Shown here: piece after piece, positions 9,023-17,769 of the stretch
Layout: each line of letters opens with the position of its first letter
Numbering within the stretch: position 1 is the stretch's first letter
Assembly (NCBI GenBank): GCA_018971065.1
Contig: JAGWVC010000006.1
Span: forward strand, 1-62,052
Direction of reading: 5' to 3'
DNA: 62,052 bases
Source: Sphingomonadales bacterium
Lineage (GTDB): Bacteria > Pseudomonadota > Alphaproteobacteria > Sphingomonadales > Sphingomonadaceae
Translations under genes and position numbers: made by a program
The notes under the pieces: generated by a model
What the model saw: the letters and a program-made list of their open reading frames with translations, nothing else
Database searches by the model: none
What the model was told of the DNA's origin: nothing

Positions 9023-9859
9023 ATGAGCTACACCGTTGAACCCATCAAGCCGCTGATCGGCGCGGTCGTCCGCGTCTCCTCGAAAGACCAGATGTTCGCT
9101 CCCGGCTTTGCCGAAGAAATCCTCAAGGTGCTGGACAAGCACGGCGCCATCGTCTTCCCCCAACTGAACCTCACCGACGAGGAGCAGTTGCGCTTTACCG
9201 ACACGCTGGGCGAACGCTGCAACTTCACCAGCGACGTCCCCGGCGGCAACCTGTCGCAGCAGGACGTCTACACGATCACGCTCGACAAGGATCTCAATAA
9301 CGAGAACGAGTACGTCTACGGCTCGATGTACTTCCACATGGACGGCATCTGCTCGCCGATCCCGCCCTCGCCGGTCACGCTGCTGAGCTGCAAGAAGAAG
9401 GCCGAACACGGCGGCCAGACCGAATTCGCCAACACCTACGCCGCCTGGAACGCGCTTTCGCCGGCCGAACAGGCCAAGCTCGAAGGCCTGCGCGTCGTCC
9501 ACACCACGGCGGCGGCGGTGCGTGAGGTGCTGCCCAAGGAAGCGCTCAACCCCAAGCGCGCCAACATGGAGCATGAACACCCGCTGGTCTGGACTCGCAA
9601 GGACGGCCGCAAGTCGCTGCTGATCGGCTGCCACGCCGATTACATCGTCGGCATGCCCAAGGTCGAAGGCCGGCTGATCCTCAACCGCCTGATGGAACTC
9701 GCCTCACGCCCCGAATTCTGCATCCGCCACGAATGGACGGTGGGCGATTTCGCGATGTGGGACAACACCGGGATGCTGCACCGCGCCGTGCCTTATGCGC
9801 AGGATTCCGGCCGCCGGATGCACCGCACCTCTGTCGCCGCTCAAGTAGAGATTGCCTGA
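9023..9859 (+). CDS. TauD/TfdA family 2-oxoglutarate-dependent dioxygenase
   Basis: A 278-residue non-haem iron dioxygenase. The iron-binding facial triad is visible as H105-x-D107 (FHMDG) and H253 (GMLHRAVPY); Arg264 or Arg268 in the following RRMHRTS segment would hold 2-oxoglutarate. Family members hydroxylate substrates such as taurine, 2,4-D or alkyl sulfates while decarboxylating 2-oxoglutarate; the substrate cannot be told from sequence. GGGAGAG upstream of the ATG is a good ribosome binding site. It ends convergently, overlapping the next minus-strand gene by 19 bases. Confidence 0.9.
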   Translation: MSYTVEPIKPLIGAVVRVSSKDQMFAPGFAEEILKVLDKHGAIVFPQLNLTDEEQLRFTDTLGERCNFTSDVPGGNLSQQDVYTITLDKDLNNENEYVYGSMYFHMDGICSPIPPSPVTLLSCKKKAEHGGQTEFANTYAAWNALSPAEQAKLEGLRVVHTTAAAVREVLPKEALNPKRANMEHEHPLVWTRKDGRKSLLIGCHADYIVGMPKVEGRLILNRLMELASRPEFCIRHEWTVGDFAMWDNTGMLHRAVPYAQDSGRRMHRTSVAAQVEIA

Positions 9860-10374
9860 ACCATTTCGGCGAGCGCGGCGCGCACTTGCGCCTCGCGCTC
9901 GCCCCAGTCCCCGCCGATCCGCGTGAACGGCACGCCAGCGCGCACCAGCATCTCCTCCGCCACCGCCGCAAACCGCGCGCGCAATTCGGGCGTGCCGAAG
10001 AACCGCGTCCCGTCCGCCACCCACGGCGTATCGGCGGCAAACAGCAGGTAATGCTCCGCCTTCTCATAGGCCAGCAATTCATCCGGCACCGTGCCGAACA
10101 GCATCTCCGCCCAGGCCGCCGTCATCAGCGGATCGGTATCCAGCAGCAGCAACGGCGGGTTGGCCCCAGCCACCCCCCGCATCGCCGCCCGCATCGCCGC
10201 ATCCTGGCCCCGCGCCATCGCCAGCAGATCGGCCATCGTGAAATCGGTGCCATGCGCCTCGGCATAGGCACGGCCATATTCGGGCACCCACGGCACGCCC
10301 CATTCAGCGGCAAGCTTTGCCGCCAGCACCGACTTGCCGGTGCTCTCCGCCCCATGCAGGCAAACCCGGATCAT
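9841..10374 (-). CDS. NadR-like AAA ATPase (probable nicotinamide riboside kinase)
   Basis: A 177-residue P-loop protein with Walker A GAESTGKS near the N-terminus, VPEYGRAYAE, and LLLDTDPLMTAAW, which match the kinase domain of NadR. The adenylyltransferase and DNA-binding domains of full NadR are absent. The gene starts at 10374, overlapping the stop of pnuC by 4 bases, so kinase and transporter are translated together: PnuC takes up nicotinamide riboside and the kinase traps it as NMN. That role is inferred from domain and context; other vitamin-kinase roles are possible. Confidence 0.82.
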   Translation of the reverse strand: MIRVCLHGAESTGKSVLAAKLAAEWGVPWVPEYGRAYAEAHGTDFTMADLLAMARGQDAAMRAAMRGVAGANPPLLLLDTDPLMTAAWAEMLFGTVPDELLAYEKAEHYLLFAADTPWVADGTRFFGTPELRARFAAVAEEMLVRAGVPFTRIGGDWGEREAQVRAALAEMVQAIST

Positions 10375-10943
10375 GCCACCGACTTGCCGTCGCGCGCCGC
10401 GACGATCCACTCGCGCAGCCCCAGCGCTGACATCACCAGGAACAGCACATAGAGCGCCGCCGTCGGCCACAGCCCCTTCACCACATAGACCGCGATCGAC
10501 GCCATATCGATCATGATCCACAGCACCCAGTTCTCCACCCGCCGAAACGACAGCAGCAGTTGCGCGGCAATGCTGGCCCCGCTGATCGCGGCATCGGCAT
10601 AAGGCAGCGCGGCGTTGGTGAAGCGGTGCATCACCCAGCCCAGGTTCAGCGACAGCGCGGCGGTCATCATCAGCCACACCCACCGGCTCGGCCAGTCCAG
10701 CCAGCGCACCGGCACTTGCGCGCGATCATCCCCGGCGCGACCCCACAGCACCCAGCCATAGCCCTGCATCACGAAGAAGAACACCTGCAGCCCGGCCTCG
10801 CCATAGAGCCGCGCCTCGCGGAACACGACGATGTACAGCGCCACCATCGCCATCCCGAACGGATAGTTCCACACCGACCGCCGCACCAGCAGCGCGATGT
10901 TCACCACGCCCAGCGCGGCGGCCAACCACTCCAGCGCCGACAC
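10371..10943 (-). CDS. pnuC: PnuC family nicotinamide riboside transporter
   Basis: A 190-residue membrane protein with about seven helices and the family motifs WNYPFGM, YIVVFREARLYGEAGLQ, FFFVMQGYGWVLWG and ENWVLWIMIDMAS. PnuC proteins mediate facilitated diffusion of nicotinamide riboside, trapped by phosphorylation; the overlapping downstream NadR-like kinase supports that substrate over thiamine (PnuT). No TPP or NAD riboswitch was recognised upstream, where only 3 bases separate it from the next gene in the same direction. Confidence 0.9.
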   Translation of the reverse strand: MSALEWLAAALGVVNIALLVRRSVWNYPFGMAMVALYIVVFREARLYGEAGLQVFFFVMQGYGWVLWGRAGDDRAQVPVRWLDWPSRWVWLMMTAALSLNLGWVMHRFTNAALPYADAAISGASIAAQLLLSFRRVENWVLWIMIDMASIAVYVVKGLWPTAALYVLFLVMSALGLREWIVAARDGKSVA

Positions 10944-10946
10944 GCC

Positions 10947-11300
10947 TCAGCCCGCCACCAGCGCACGTTCCCATTCGTCGGGCCTGAATCCCACCAGCAC
11001 CCCGCCCGGATATTCAACGATCGGCCGCTTGATGCACGAGGGGTTCGCCACCATCAGCGCAATCGCCCGCGCTTCGGTCAGGTCCGCCCGGTCCGCCTCG
11101 GGCAGCTTGCGAAACGTCGTCCCGGCCCGGTTCAGCACCTTGTCCAGCCCCGCCGCCGCGATCCAGTCCGCCAGCTTCCCCGCATCGGCGCCGGCCTTCT
11201 TGTAGTCATGGAAGGTGTACGCGATGCCGTGGCTGTCGAGCCACACCCGCGCCTTCTTCACGGTATCACAGTTGGGAATTCCGAAAACAGCAATGCTCAC
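10947..11300 (-). CDS. ArsC/YffB family reductase-like protein
   Basis: A 117-residue thioredoxin-fold protein with the ArsC-family N-terminal loop [12 protein letters not shown] (single Cys11) and the downstream IKRPIVEY segment. YffB/Spx-type members use the Cys with glutathione or protein partners; classical arsenate reductase activity is not implied because no ars genes are near. It starts inside the stop of the preceding ABM-domain gene (4-base overlap), so it is in the same minus-strand transcription unit as pnuC and the kinase. Confidence 0.85.
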   Translation of the reverse strand: MSIAVFGIPNCDTVKKARVWLDSHGIAYTFHDYKKAGADAGKLADWIAAAGLDKVLNRAGTTFRKLPEADRADLTEARAIALMVANPSCIKRPIVEYPGGVLVGFRPDEWERALVAG

Positions 11301-11608
11301 CCTTCCGCTCCCCCAAACCGATGCACACGCGGCTCATCGCATCCGAACAGCGTGTATTCGGCATAATACCCGGCCCGCCCCCGGCCCTGCACCACGGCAT
11401 GTTCGGCATCGCGCCCCCACGCCCGCGCGCTGGCCTCGTCGGCCCATTCCGAGATCGCCACCACCTCGCCATCGTCGGCGACATAGCTCTTGAATCCCAG
11501 ATAGCCGGGCATCGCCGCCGCCCGCGCGCACATCGCCGCGGCATCGGCGGCATAAGCGGCGGCATCGATGTCGGCGCGCTTGCGGTTGCGGAAGATGACA
11601 AGGTACAT
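11297..11608 (-). CDS. Antibiotic biosynthesis monooxygenase (ABM)-domain protein
   Basis: A 103-residue single-domain protein with the ABM ferredoxin-like pattern: [10 protein letters not shown] strand, a helix rich in Ala, PGYLGFKSY, and [17 protein letters not shown]. Such small proteins are cofactor-free monooxygenases, haem-degrading enzymes or simple dimeric stress proteins, and the biochemical role here is unknown. First gene of the four-gene minus-strand unit ending in the NadR-like kinase; divergent from aroC with 57 bases between the starts. Confidence 0.8.
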   Translation of the reverse strand: MYLVIFRNRKRADIDAAAYAADAAAMCARAAAMPGYLGFKSYVADDGEVVAISEWADEASARAWGRDAEHAVVQGRGRAGYYAEYTLFGCDEPRVHRFGGAEG

Positions 11609-11665
11609 CGCGCCACCCTAACCACACCGGTGGACTTTTCCAACATTCTCGGCAAAAGCGCGGCC

Positions 11666-12733
11666 ATGTCGTTCAACAGCTTCGGCCGCCTGTTCCGTTT
11701 CACCACCTGGGGCGAAAGCCACGGGCCGGCGCTGGGCGCCGTCGTCGATGGCTGCCCGCCGGGGCTGGAACTGGACGAGGCATGGATTCAGCCCTTCATG
11801 GACGCGCGCAAACCCGGCACCTCGCGCTTCACCACCCAGCGGCAGGAGGCCGATCTCGTCCGCATTCTCTCGGGCGTGTTCGAAGGCCGCACCACCGGCA
11901 CGCCGATCAGCCTGATGATCGAGAACACCGACCAGCGCTCGAAGGACTATTCCGAAGTCGCGCTGGCCTATCGCCCCGGCCACGCCGATTATGCCTATGA
12001 CGCCAAGTACGGCTTCCGCGACTATCGCGGCGGCGGGCGCTCCTCCGCGCGCGAAACCGCCGCGCGTGTCGCCGCCGGCGCCGTCGCCCGCCGCGTCATC
12101 CCCGACGTCGCCATCACCGCCTGGGTCAGCGAGATTGGCGGCGACGCGATCGACATCGCCAATTTCAACGCCGCCGAAATCGCCCGCAACCCGTTCTTCT
12201 GCCCCGATGCCGAAGCCGCTGCGCGCTGGGAAACGCTAGTCGATGCCGCCCGCAAGGACGGCTCCTCGCTCGGCGCCGTGGTCGAATGCATGGCCACCGG
12301 CGTCCCCGCCGGCTGGGGTGCGCCGCTCTACGGCAAGCTCGATGCCGATCTGGCCGCCGCGATGATGGGCATCAACGCGGTGAAAGGTGTCGAAATCGGC
12401 GACGGTTTCGCCGCCGCCCGCCTGCGCGGCGAACAGAACGCCGATCCCATGCGCCCCGGGCAGAATGGTCCCGAATTCCTGGCCAATCACGCCGGCGGCA
12501 TCGCCGGGGGCATCAGCACCGGCCAGCCGGTCACGGTGCGCGTGGCGTTCAAGCCCACCAGCTCGATCCTGATCCCGGTGGAAACCGTCGGCCGCGACGG
12601 CGCAGCGGCGGATATCCGCACCAGGGGCCGCCACGATCCCTGCGTCGGCATTCGCGGCGTCCCGGTGGTCGAAGCGATGATGGCGCTGGTGCTGGCCGAT
12701 CACAAGCTGCTGCATCGCGGCCAGTGCGGCTGA
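11666..12733 (+). CDS. aroC: chorismate synthase
   Basis: A 355-residue enzyme of the last shikimate step, converting EPSP to chorismate with reduced FMN. Signature segments are [20 protein letters not shown] at the N-terminus, [38 protein letters not shown] and, near the C-terminus, [18 protein letters not shown]. The ATG at 11666 gives the family-standard start [16 protein letters not shown]; translation in the same frame could extend upstream but without similarity. Length is normal for bacterial AroC. Confidence 0.97.
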   Translation: MSFNSFGRLFRFTTWGESHGPALGAVVDGCPPGLELDEAWIQPFMDARKPGTSRFTTQRQEADLVRILSGVFEGRTTGTPISLMIENTDQRSKDYSEVALAYRPGHADYAYDAKYGFRDYRGGGRSSARETAARVAAGAVARRVIPDVAITAWVSEIGGDAIDIANFNAAEIARNPFFCPDAEAAARWETLVDAARKDGSSLGAVVECMATGVPAGWGAPLYGKLDADLAAAMMGINAVKGVEIGDGFAAARLRGEQNADPMRPGQNGPEFLANHAGGIAGGISTGQPVTVRVAFKPTSSILIPVETVGRDGAAADIRTRGRHDPCVGIRGVPVVEAMMALVLADHKLLHRGQCG

Positions 12734-12735
12734 CC

Positions 12736-12765
12736 GGTTAACGCCAGCGGCCCGCGCCGTTAACC
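12736..12765. repeat. Inverted repeat GGTTAACG / CGTTAACC after aroC
   Basis: Perfect 8-base arms (12736-12743 and 12758-12765) around a 14-base GC-rich spacer, starting 2 bases after the aroC stop and 46 bases before the DUF4402 gene. It has no T-run on either side, so it is not a classical terminator; an operator or processing hairpin is possible. Confidence 0.45.
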
Positions 12766-12811
12766 ACGGGGCCAAGCATCATGGTAAGCGCTTCGTGGCA
12801 CAAGCCTCCGT

Positions 12812-13318
12812 ATGCCTACCTATTCTCGCGCCCGGCCCCTGCTTGCTGTCCTGATCCTGCTCGGCCCGGTTCCGGCCCGGGCGGCCAGCGCCAACAGCAT
12901 GGCCACCACCGGCACCGCCGCGGCCACGCTGCTGGCACCGCTGACCCTGTCGCACGGCGGCGGTGACCTGCGCTTCGGCACGTTCTTCCCCGGCACCGGC
13001 GGCACCGTCATCGTCGATGCCGCCGGCAACGCCACCACCACCGGCACTGTGCTGATGTGGAACGGCACCCCGCCGCGTGCCGATCGCTTCGCGGTAACCG
13101 GCTCGCCGCTGGCCGGCGTGTCGATCGTCACCGGCAGCGGCACCGTCACCTCGGGCGCGGCCAGCATGGGCTTCACCACCGCGCCCGGCACCGCCACCAT
13201 CACGCTCGATGCCGCCGGCCACGCCGGCTTCGACGTCGGCGGCACGATCACCGCGCCCGGCGGCACGCCAAAGGGCAATTACAGCGGCAGCTACACGGTC
13301 TCGGTCGCCTACGACTGA
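12812..13318 (+). CDS. DUF4402 domain-containing secreted protein
   Basis: A 168-residue protein with a signal peptide (cleavage probably after ARAAS near residue 26) and a Gly/Thr/Ala-rich beta domain with repeated short strands: GGDLRFGTFFPGTGG, AGNATTTGTVLM, and a C-terminal GNYSGSYTVSVAYD. This matches DUF4402, small secreted or surface beta-sandwich proteins common in Sphingomonadales, sometimes several per genome and thought to be pilin-like or cell-surface proteins. It meets hemH tail to tail with no spacer. Confidence 0.8.
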   Translation: MPTYSRARPLLAVLILLGPVPARAASANSMATTGTAAATLLAPLTLSHGGGDLRFGTFFPGTGGTVIVDAAGNATTTGTVLMWNGTPPRADRFAVTGSPLAGVSIVTGSGTVTSGAASMGFTTAPGTATITLDAAGHAGFDVGGTITAPGGTPKGNYSGSYTVSVAYD

Positions 13319-14332
13319 TCAGCACCACCCGGCCAGTTCGCCACGCACCAGCGTTTCCAGCATCGCCATGCCGGCCTCGCCCGCATTCAGGCAATCCAGC
13401 GCCGCATAGTCGCGCCCGCCAGCCGCCACGAACTGCTCGCGCCCCCGAATCGCCAGCTCCTCGCGCGTTTCCAGGCAATCCGCCGAAAAGCCGGGTGCCG
13501 CGATCGCCAGCGCGGTCACGCCCTCGCCCGCCAGCCGCGCCAGCGTCGCATCGGTGGCCGGCTCCAGCCACTTCGCCCTGCCGAACCGGCTCTGGAAACT
13601 GGTCTCGATCCGCAGCCCCGGGAATTCCGGCGCCAGCGCCTCGGCCAGCAGCCGCGCGGTCTTGCGGCACTGGCAGTGATAAGGGTCACCCAGGTGCAGC
13701 GTGCGCTCGGGCATTCCGTGGAAACTCAGCAGCAGCACCTGCGGCACGAACGCCAGCACACGAAGCTGGCGCGCCAGATCGTCACGCAGCGCGGCAATAT
13801 GCGCGGGATGGTCGAAATAGGGTGGCAGGGTGCGGATCGCCGGCTGCCAGCGCATTCCCGCCAGCGCCGCCCCCAGCGCGTCGATCGCCGTCGCCGTGGT
13901 CGCCCCCGAATACTGCGGATAAAGCGGCGCAACCAGAATGCGCTCCGCCCCCGCCGCCTTCAGCCGCGCCAGCTCCGCGCCGATGCCCGGGTTGCCATAG
14001 CGCATCGCCCACGCCACCGTCACGCCATCCCCCAGCCGCGCCTGCAATGCCGCCGCCTGTGCCCGGGTGATCGCCGCCAGCGGCGAACCGTCCTCGCCCC
14101 ACACTTGTGCATAGGCGTGCGCCGACTTCTTCGGCCGGGTGCGCAGGATCACGCCGTGCAGGATCGGCTTCCACACCATGCGCGGTATTTCCACCACGCG
14201 CCGGTCGGAAAGGAACTCGGCCAGATAGCGCCGCACCGCCGCCGGAGTCGGCGCATCGGGCGTACCCAGGTTCACGAGAAGCACCGCCACCCTGGGCGCG
14301 GCAACGGGGGGATGGTCAGCAGGTCTGGACAT
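13319..14332 (-). CDS. hemH: ferrochelatase
   Basis: A 337-residue ferrochelatase that inserts ferrous iron into protoporphyrin IX. Signature features are LLVNLGTPDAPTPAAVRRYL at the N-terminus, the SGATTATAID segment, LLSFHGMPERTLHLGDPY with the metal-binding His, the CQCRKTA cysteine pair and TSFQSRFGRAKWLEP. It is the last gene of the minus-strand run mrp / molybdenum hydroxylase subunit / hemH; its start lies 2 bases after the upstream stop. Membrane association is peripheral; no transmembrane helix is seen. Confidence 0.95.
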   Translation of the reverse strand: MSRPADHPPVAAPRVAVLLVNLGTPDAPTPAAVRRYLAEFLSDRRVVEIPRMVWKPILHGVILRTRPKKSAHAYAQVWGEDGSPLAAITRAQAAALQARLGDGVTVAWAMRYGNPGIGAELARLKAAGAERILVAPLYPQYSGATTATAIDALGAALAGMRWQPAIRTLPPYFDHPAHIAALRDDLARQLRVLAFVPQVLLLSFHGMPERTLHLGDPYHCQCRKTARLLAEALAPEFPGLRIETSFQSRFGRAKWLEPATDATLARLAGEGVTALAIAAPGFSADCLETREELAIRGREQFVAAGGRDYAALDCLNAGEAGMAMLETLVRGELAGWC

Positions 14333-14334
14333 GA

Positions 14335-16605
14335 TCAATCTTCGGAAACGAGGGGAAGGCGGCGGAAACGCAGCCCGGTAGCGGATGCCAAGGCATTGGC
14401 GATGACAGGCGCGGCAACCGCCACGCCCAGTTCGCCGGGATCGAACGCGGGCCGGTCGCTGGCAACCAGCTCCACCTCGATCTCGGGGCAATCGGCCAGC
14501 AGCGGCAGCGCCATGCCGGCCAGGCTGGCGGTCAACGGCATCCCCTGCGCGTACCCGGGCGCGCAGCCCAGCGCCAGCCCGATGCCGAACACCAGCCCGC
14601 CCTCGATCTGCTGGCGGGCAATGTCCACATTGACGATGCGGCCCAGGTCGGCAACCGCACTCACCTTGTCCACCCGCACCCCGTTCTCGTCGCGCCGGGC
14701 GATCGCAACGGCGGCAATGCAGCCGCCATCCGCGACGCTGCCGATGCGGTGGCAGGCCACGCCCTGCCCCGATCCGTCGCGCCCGCCGTTCCACCCGGCC
14801 AGCGCCGACACCCGCTGCAGGCACTGCACCAGCCGGGCATCGTGCCCCAGCATGGCAATGCGGTACGACAGTGGCTCGCGCTGCAACCGCGCCGCCAGCT
14901 CGTCGATCATCGTCTCGGTGAAGAACGCGGTATAGCCATGTGCATTGCCGCGCACCCGCCCGGAAGGCAGCCCGGTCGCCACCGGCACATGCTCGATGGA
15001 CAGCGCCGGGATCGCGTAAGGCGGGGTTGCCCCGGCCAGCGCGCGCGCATCGGCATGATAACCGGCGCTTGATGCGGCCTTGTCGGCACGCAATCCGTCG
15101 AACAATCGCGCGCCGAATTCCCGGCTCGCCGCCGGCAGCGCCGCGCGCAGCTTCCACGCCACGATCATCCCGGCGCTGTCGGTCCGCGCCGAAAGCTGCG
15201 CCGCCACCGGCGGGCGCGGCCGGGTGCCCTGCATTTCCTCGGCCCGCGACCACGTCAGTTGCACCGGCTTGCCCACCGCCTTCGCGATCAGCGCCGCCTG
15301 CACCGCATGGTCCGATTCCAGCCGCGCATCGAACCCGCCGCCCGCCGGAACCGGGTAGAGGATGACATCGCGCACCCCGATTCCCAGCGCCCCGGCCACC
15401 GCCAGCCGCGCCTGTTCGGGCGCCTGCACCGGCGCCCACAGTTCCAGCCGCCCGTCGCGCCAGCGCGCGGTGGCCGATGCCGTCTCCACCCCGCAGGCCA
15501 GCGCCGGCGCCACGTCATAGCGCAGCGTCACCGTGGCGCGCGATTGCAGCGTCGCATCGGCATCGCCAACCGCAACGATCGCGTGCGCCTCGCCCTTGTG
15601 CAGACCCTTGTCCAGCGCTGCCTCGATTGTCAGCGAATCGACGCGATCATGTCCGCTGAACTGCGGCGCGATCAGATCCAGCGCGCGCTCCGCCGCCCAC
15701 CAGTCGCTGGCCACCGCCGCCAGCCAGTCCGGACCCGGCACCAGCCGCAGGAACCCGGCAACCCCATGCGCGGCCTTCGCATCATGATGCCCCAGCGCCG
15801 GCTCGCCCCCCAGCGGCGCATGGCGGATCGCGGCATGGACCATGTCGGGCAACCGCACATCGCCGGCAAACACCGCGCTGCCGGTGGCCTTGGCAGCGCT
15901 GTCCAGCCGGGGGAACGCCAGCGGCGCGCCTGGCGGCTGGGCCACCGGGTTCTCGAATGCCGGCAGCGGAAAGACCGGCGGCGGCGAAGGCGCGCGCTGC
16001 GCCGCCGCTTCCTCGGCCAGATCACCGACGGGAATGCGCCGCTTGCCGTTGCCGACAAAACCGGCCTTCACCCCGCACTGCTCGAACGGCACATCCCAGC
16101 GCTGTGCCGCCGCCTTGGCCAGCAGCGCCCGCGCGGTGGCCGCCGCTTCGCGCAGCGGCTGCTCATAAGCGGCCAGCGAAGTGCCCTCGGCGGTGGCATT
16201 GAAACGATGCGCCGTGGCCCAGTGGCGCGGCAGCCAGCCGTCAGGGCTGGACGCCAGCCCTGCGAACGCCGGCATCCACAAGTCCGCCCATTCCGCCGCC
16301 AGCGGCCCGTTCGGCCACACTTCCGACGGCGGCGCCGGCTGCACCGCCACCTTGCGCCAGTCCGCGCCCAGTTCGACGGCGGCGACCTGCGCCAGCACCG
16401 TCTGCACCCCCTGCCCCATTTCCAGTTGCGGCACCGACACCGTTACCGTGCCGTCCCTGCCGACGCGCAACCAAGGTCCGAACGCCGCCTCGCCCGGCCC
16501 GGGCGCCAGCGGATCGGGATAATGCCGAGGCAAGAACCGCCACGCCACCAGCAGCCCCCCGCCGGCAGCGGCGCCGATCAGCAACTTGCGGCGATCGATT
16601 TCCAT
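14335..16605 (-). CDS. Molybdopterin-binding aldehyde/isoquinoline oxidoreductase beta subunit, exported
   Basis: A 756-residue large subunit of the xanthine oxidase family, IorB type. The N-terminus MEIDRRKLLIG followed by a hydrophobic stretch is a twin-arginine signal. LEMGQGVQTVLAQ and VPAGGGFDAR are cofactor-binding loops, and PGELGVAVAAPVIANAL near the C-terminus holds the likely catalytic Glu. IorB enzymes normally pair with a small 2Fe-2S subunit (IorA) and often a cytochrome c; neither is adjacent. It sits 19 bases after mrp and 2 bases before hemH. Substrate unknown; an aldehyde or N-heterocycle is typical of the family. Confidence 0.85.
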   Translation of the reverse strand: MEIDRRKLLIGAAAGGGLLVAWRFLPRHYPDPLAPGPGEAAFGPWLRVGRDGTVTVSVPQLEMGQGVQTVLAQVAAVELGADWRKVAVQPAPPSEVWPNGPLAAEWADLWMPAFAGLASSPDGWLPRHWATAHRFNATAEGTSLAAYEQPLREAAATARALLAKAAAQRWDVPFEQCGVKAGFVGNGKRRIPVGDLAEEAAAQRAPSPPPVFPLPAFENPVAQPPGAPLAFPRLDSAAKATGSAVFAGDVRLPDMVHAAIRHAPLGGEPALGHHDAKAAHGVAGFLRLVPGPDWLAAVASDWWAAERALDLIAPQFSGHDRVDSLTIEAALDKGLHKGEAHAIVAVGDADATLQSRATVTLRYDVAPALACGVETASATARWRDGRLELWAPVQAPEQARLAVAGALGIGVRDVILYPVPAGGGFDARLESDHAVQAALIAKAVGKPVQLTWSRAEEMQGTRPRPPVAAQLSARTDSAGMIVAWKLRAALPAASREFGARLFDGLRADKAASSAGYHADARALAGATPPYAIPALSIEHVPVATGLPSGRVRGNAHGYTAFFTETMIDELAARLQREPLSYRIAMLGHDARLVQCLQRVSALAGWNGGRDGSGQGVACHRIGSVADGGCIAAVAIARRDENGVRVDKVSAVADLGRIVNVDIARQQIEGGLVFGIGLALGCAPGYAQGMPLTASLAGMALPLLADCPEIEVELVASDRPAFDPGELGVAVAAPVIANALASATGLRFRRLPLVSED

Positions 16606-16624
16606 GTCCGGAATTGTGGCGGCC

Positions 16625-17608
16625 TCAGCGCTGGTTGTCGAGCCAGGTCGCCACCCGCCGCGCGATCGCCGCAAATGCCTCGGCCTGCGGACCATCGCCG
16701 GCGGCGGGCGGCTTGCCGGCATCGCTATCCTGCCGGATCGACAGGTCCAGCGGAATGCGCCCCAGGAACGCGTGGTGCCCCTGATGCGCGATCGCCTCGG
16801 TCCCGCCGCTGCCGAACGGGTCCGAGACCTCACCGCAGTGCGGACACTGATAGCCCGCCATGTTCTCCACCATGCCAATCACCGGCACGCCCGCCGCCTC
16901 GAACAGGTGCATGGCGCGCGTCGCGTCGATCAGCGCCAGGTCCTGCGGCGTCGATACGATCACCGCCCCCGCCGGCTTGTGCCGCTGCATCATCGTCAAC
17001 TGAACGTCGCCGGTGCCCGGCGGCAGGTCCACCACCAGGATTTCGGCATCGCCCCAGTCGGCATCGACCAGTTGCCCCAGCGCGTTGCCCGCCATCGGCC
17101 CGCGCCAGGCAATCGCCCGCCCATCCTCGACCAGATGTCCCATCGACAGCACCGGCACGCCCCACGGGCTGGGCACCGGCACCAGCTTCTTGTCACGCGC
17201 ATCGGGCTTGCGCCCTTCGTTGGCCATCAAGCGCGGCTGCGACGGACCATAGATATCGGCATCGACCAGCCCGACCTTGCGGCCCAGCCGGTGCAGCGCC
17301 ACGGCCAGATTCGCCGACAGCGTGGACTTGCCCACCCCGCCCTTGCCCGATCCCACCGCGATGATCTTCGGCGCGGGCTTGCCGCCCTCGGCGGCGCGAT
17401 CCGCCATCACCGCCACGCGCACTTCGCCCGCGCCCGCCAGTGCCTCGCGAGTCGCCGTTTCCAGCCGTTCCCGCTCGATGGCGTCGAAGCCGGTGCCGTC
17501 CAGCACCACCGTCACCACCCCGTTCGCCAGCCGCAGCGACGAAACCCGCGCCTGAATCGGCTGGGGCAGACCGGCACGCAGTTTCGCGGCTTCATCTTCG
17601 CTGGACAC
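16625..17608 (-). CDS. mrp: Mrp/ApbC/NBP35 family Fe-S carrier ATPase
   Basis: A 327-residue protein with an N-terminal MIP18-like domain (about 1-75), then a deviant Walker [38 protein letters not shown] and the paired cysteines CPHCG (about residue 250) that hold a transferable [4Fe-4S] cluster at the dimer interface. It delivers Fe-S clusters to apo-proteins in the cytosol. It begins a minus-strand run with the molybdenum hydroxylase subunit and ferrochelatase. Confidence 0.94.
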   Translation of the reverse strand: MSSEDEAAKLRAGLPQPIQARVSSLRLANGVVTVVLDGTGFDAIERERLETATREALAGAGEVRVAVMADRAAEGGKPAPKIIAVGSGKGGVGKSTLSANLAVALHRLGRKVGLVDADIYGPSQPRLMANEGRKPDARDKKLVPVPSPWGVPVLSMGHLVEDGRAIAWRGPMAGNALGQLVDADWGDAEILVVDLPPGTGDVQLTMMQRHKPAGAVIVSTPQDLALIDATRAMHLFEAAGVPVIGMVENMAGYQCPHCGEVSDPFGSGGTEAIAHQGHHAFLGRIPLDLSIRQDSDAGKPPAAGDGPQAEAFAAIARRVATWLDNQR

Positions 17609-17707
17609 TCGACCAATTCCTTCAACCGTGGGGGTTGTCGCGGCTCTAGGGGGGGCGCAACCAAAAGGAAAGACAGGGCACCGCGCGTCCCTTCAAGGCA
17701 TGTTGGA

Positions 17708-17729
17708 AAACGTCAACTGTTGACAGTTT
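17708..17729. promoter_or_regulatory. Palindromic operator candidate overlapping a TTGACA box
   Basis: The core GTCAA-CTG-TTGAC (17712-17724) is a perfect 5-base dyad flanked by AAAC and GTTT. TTGACA at 17720-17725 is a consensus -35 hexamer on the plus strand, 45 bases before the epimerase start. No convincing -10 was found 17 bases further. The shape resembles FCD-type GntR operators, and a GntR/FCD regulator is encoded in the same operon. Confidence 0.5.
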
Positions 17730-17769
17730 GCACGCACCCGTCCAACGGACGCGCAAGAGGAGTCGAGCC

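Noticed and set aside
12736..12765. Intrinsic terminator for aroC
   Set aside because: The inverted repeat is perfect but no T-run follows on either strand, so I list it only as an inverted repeat.
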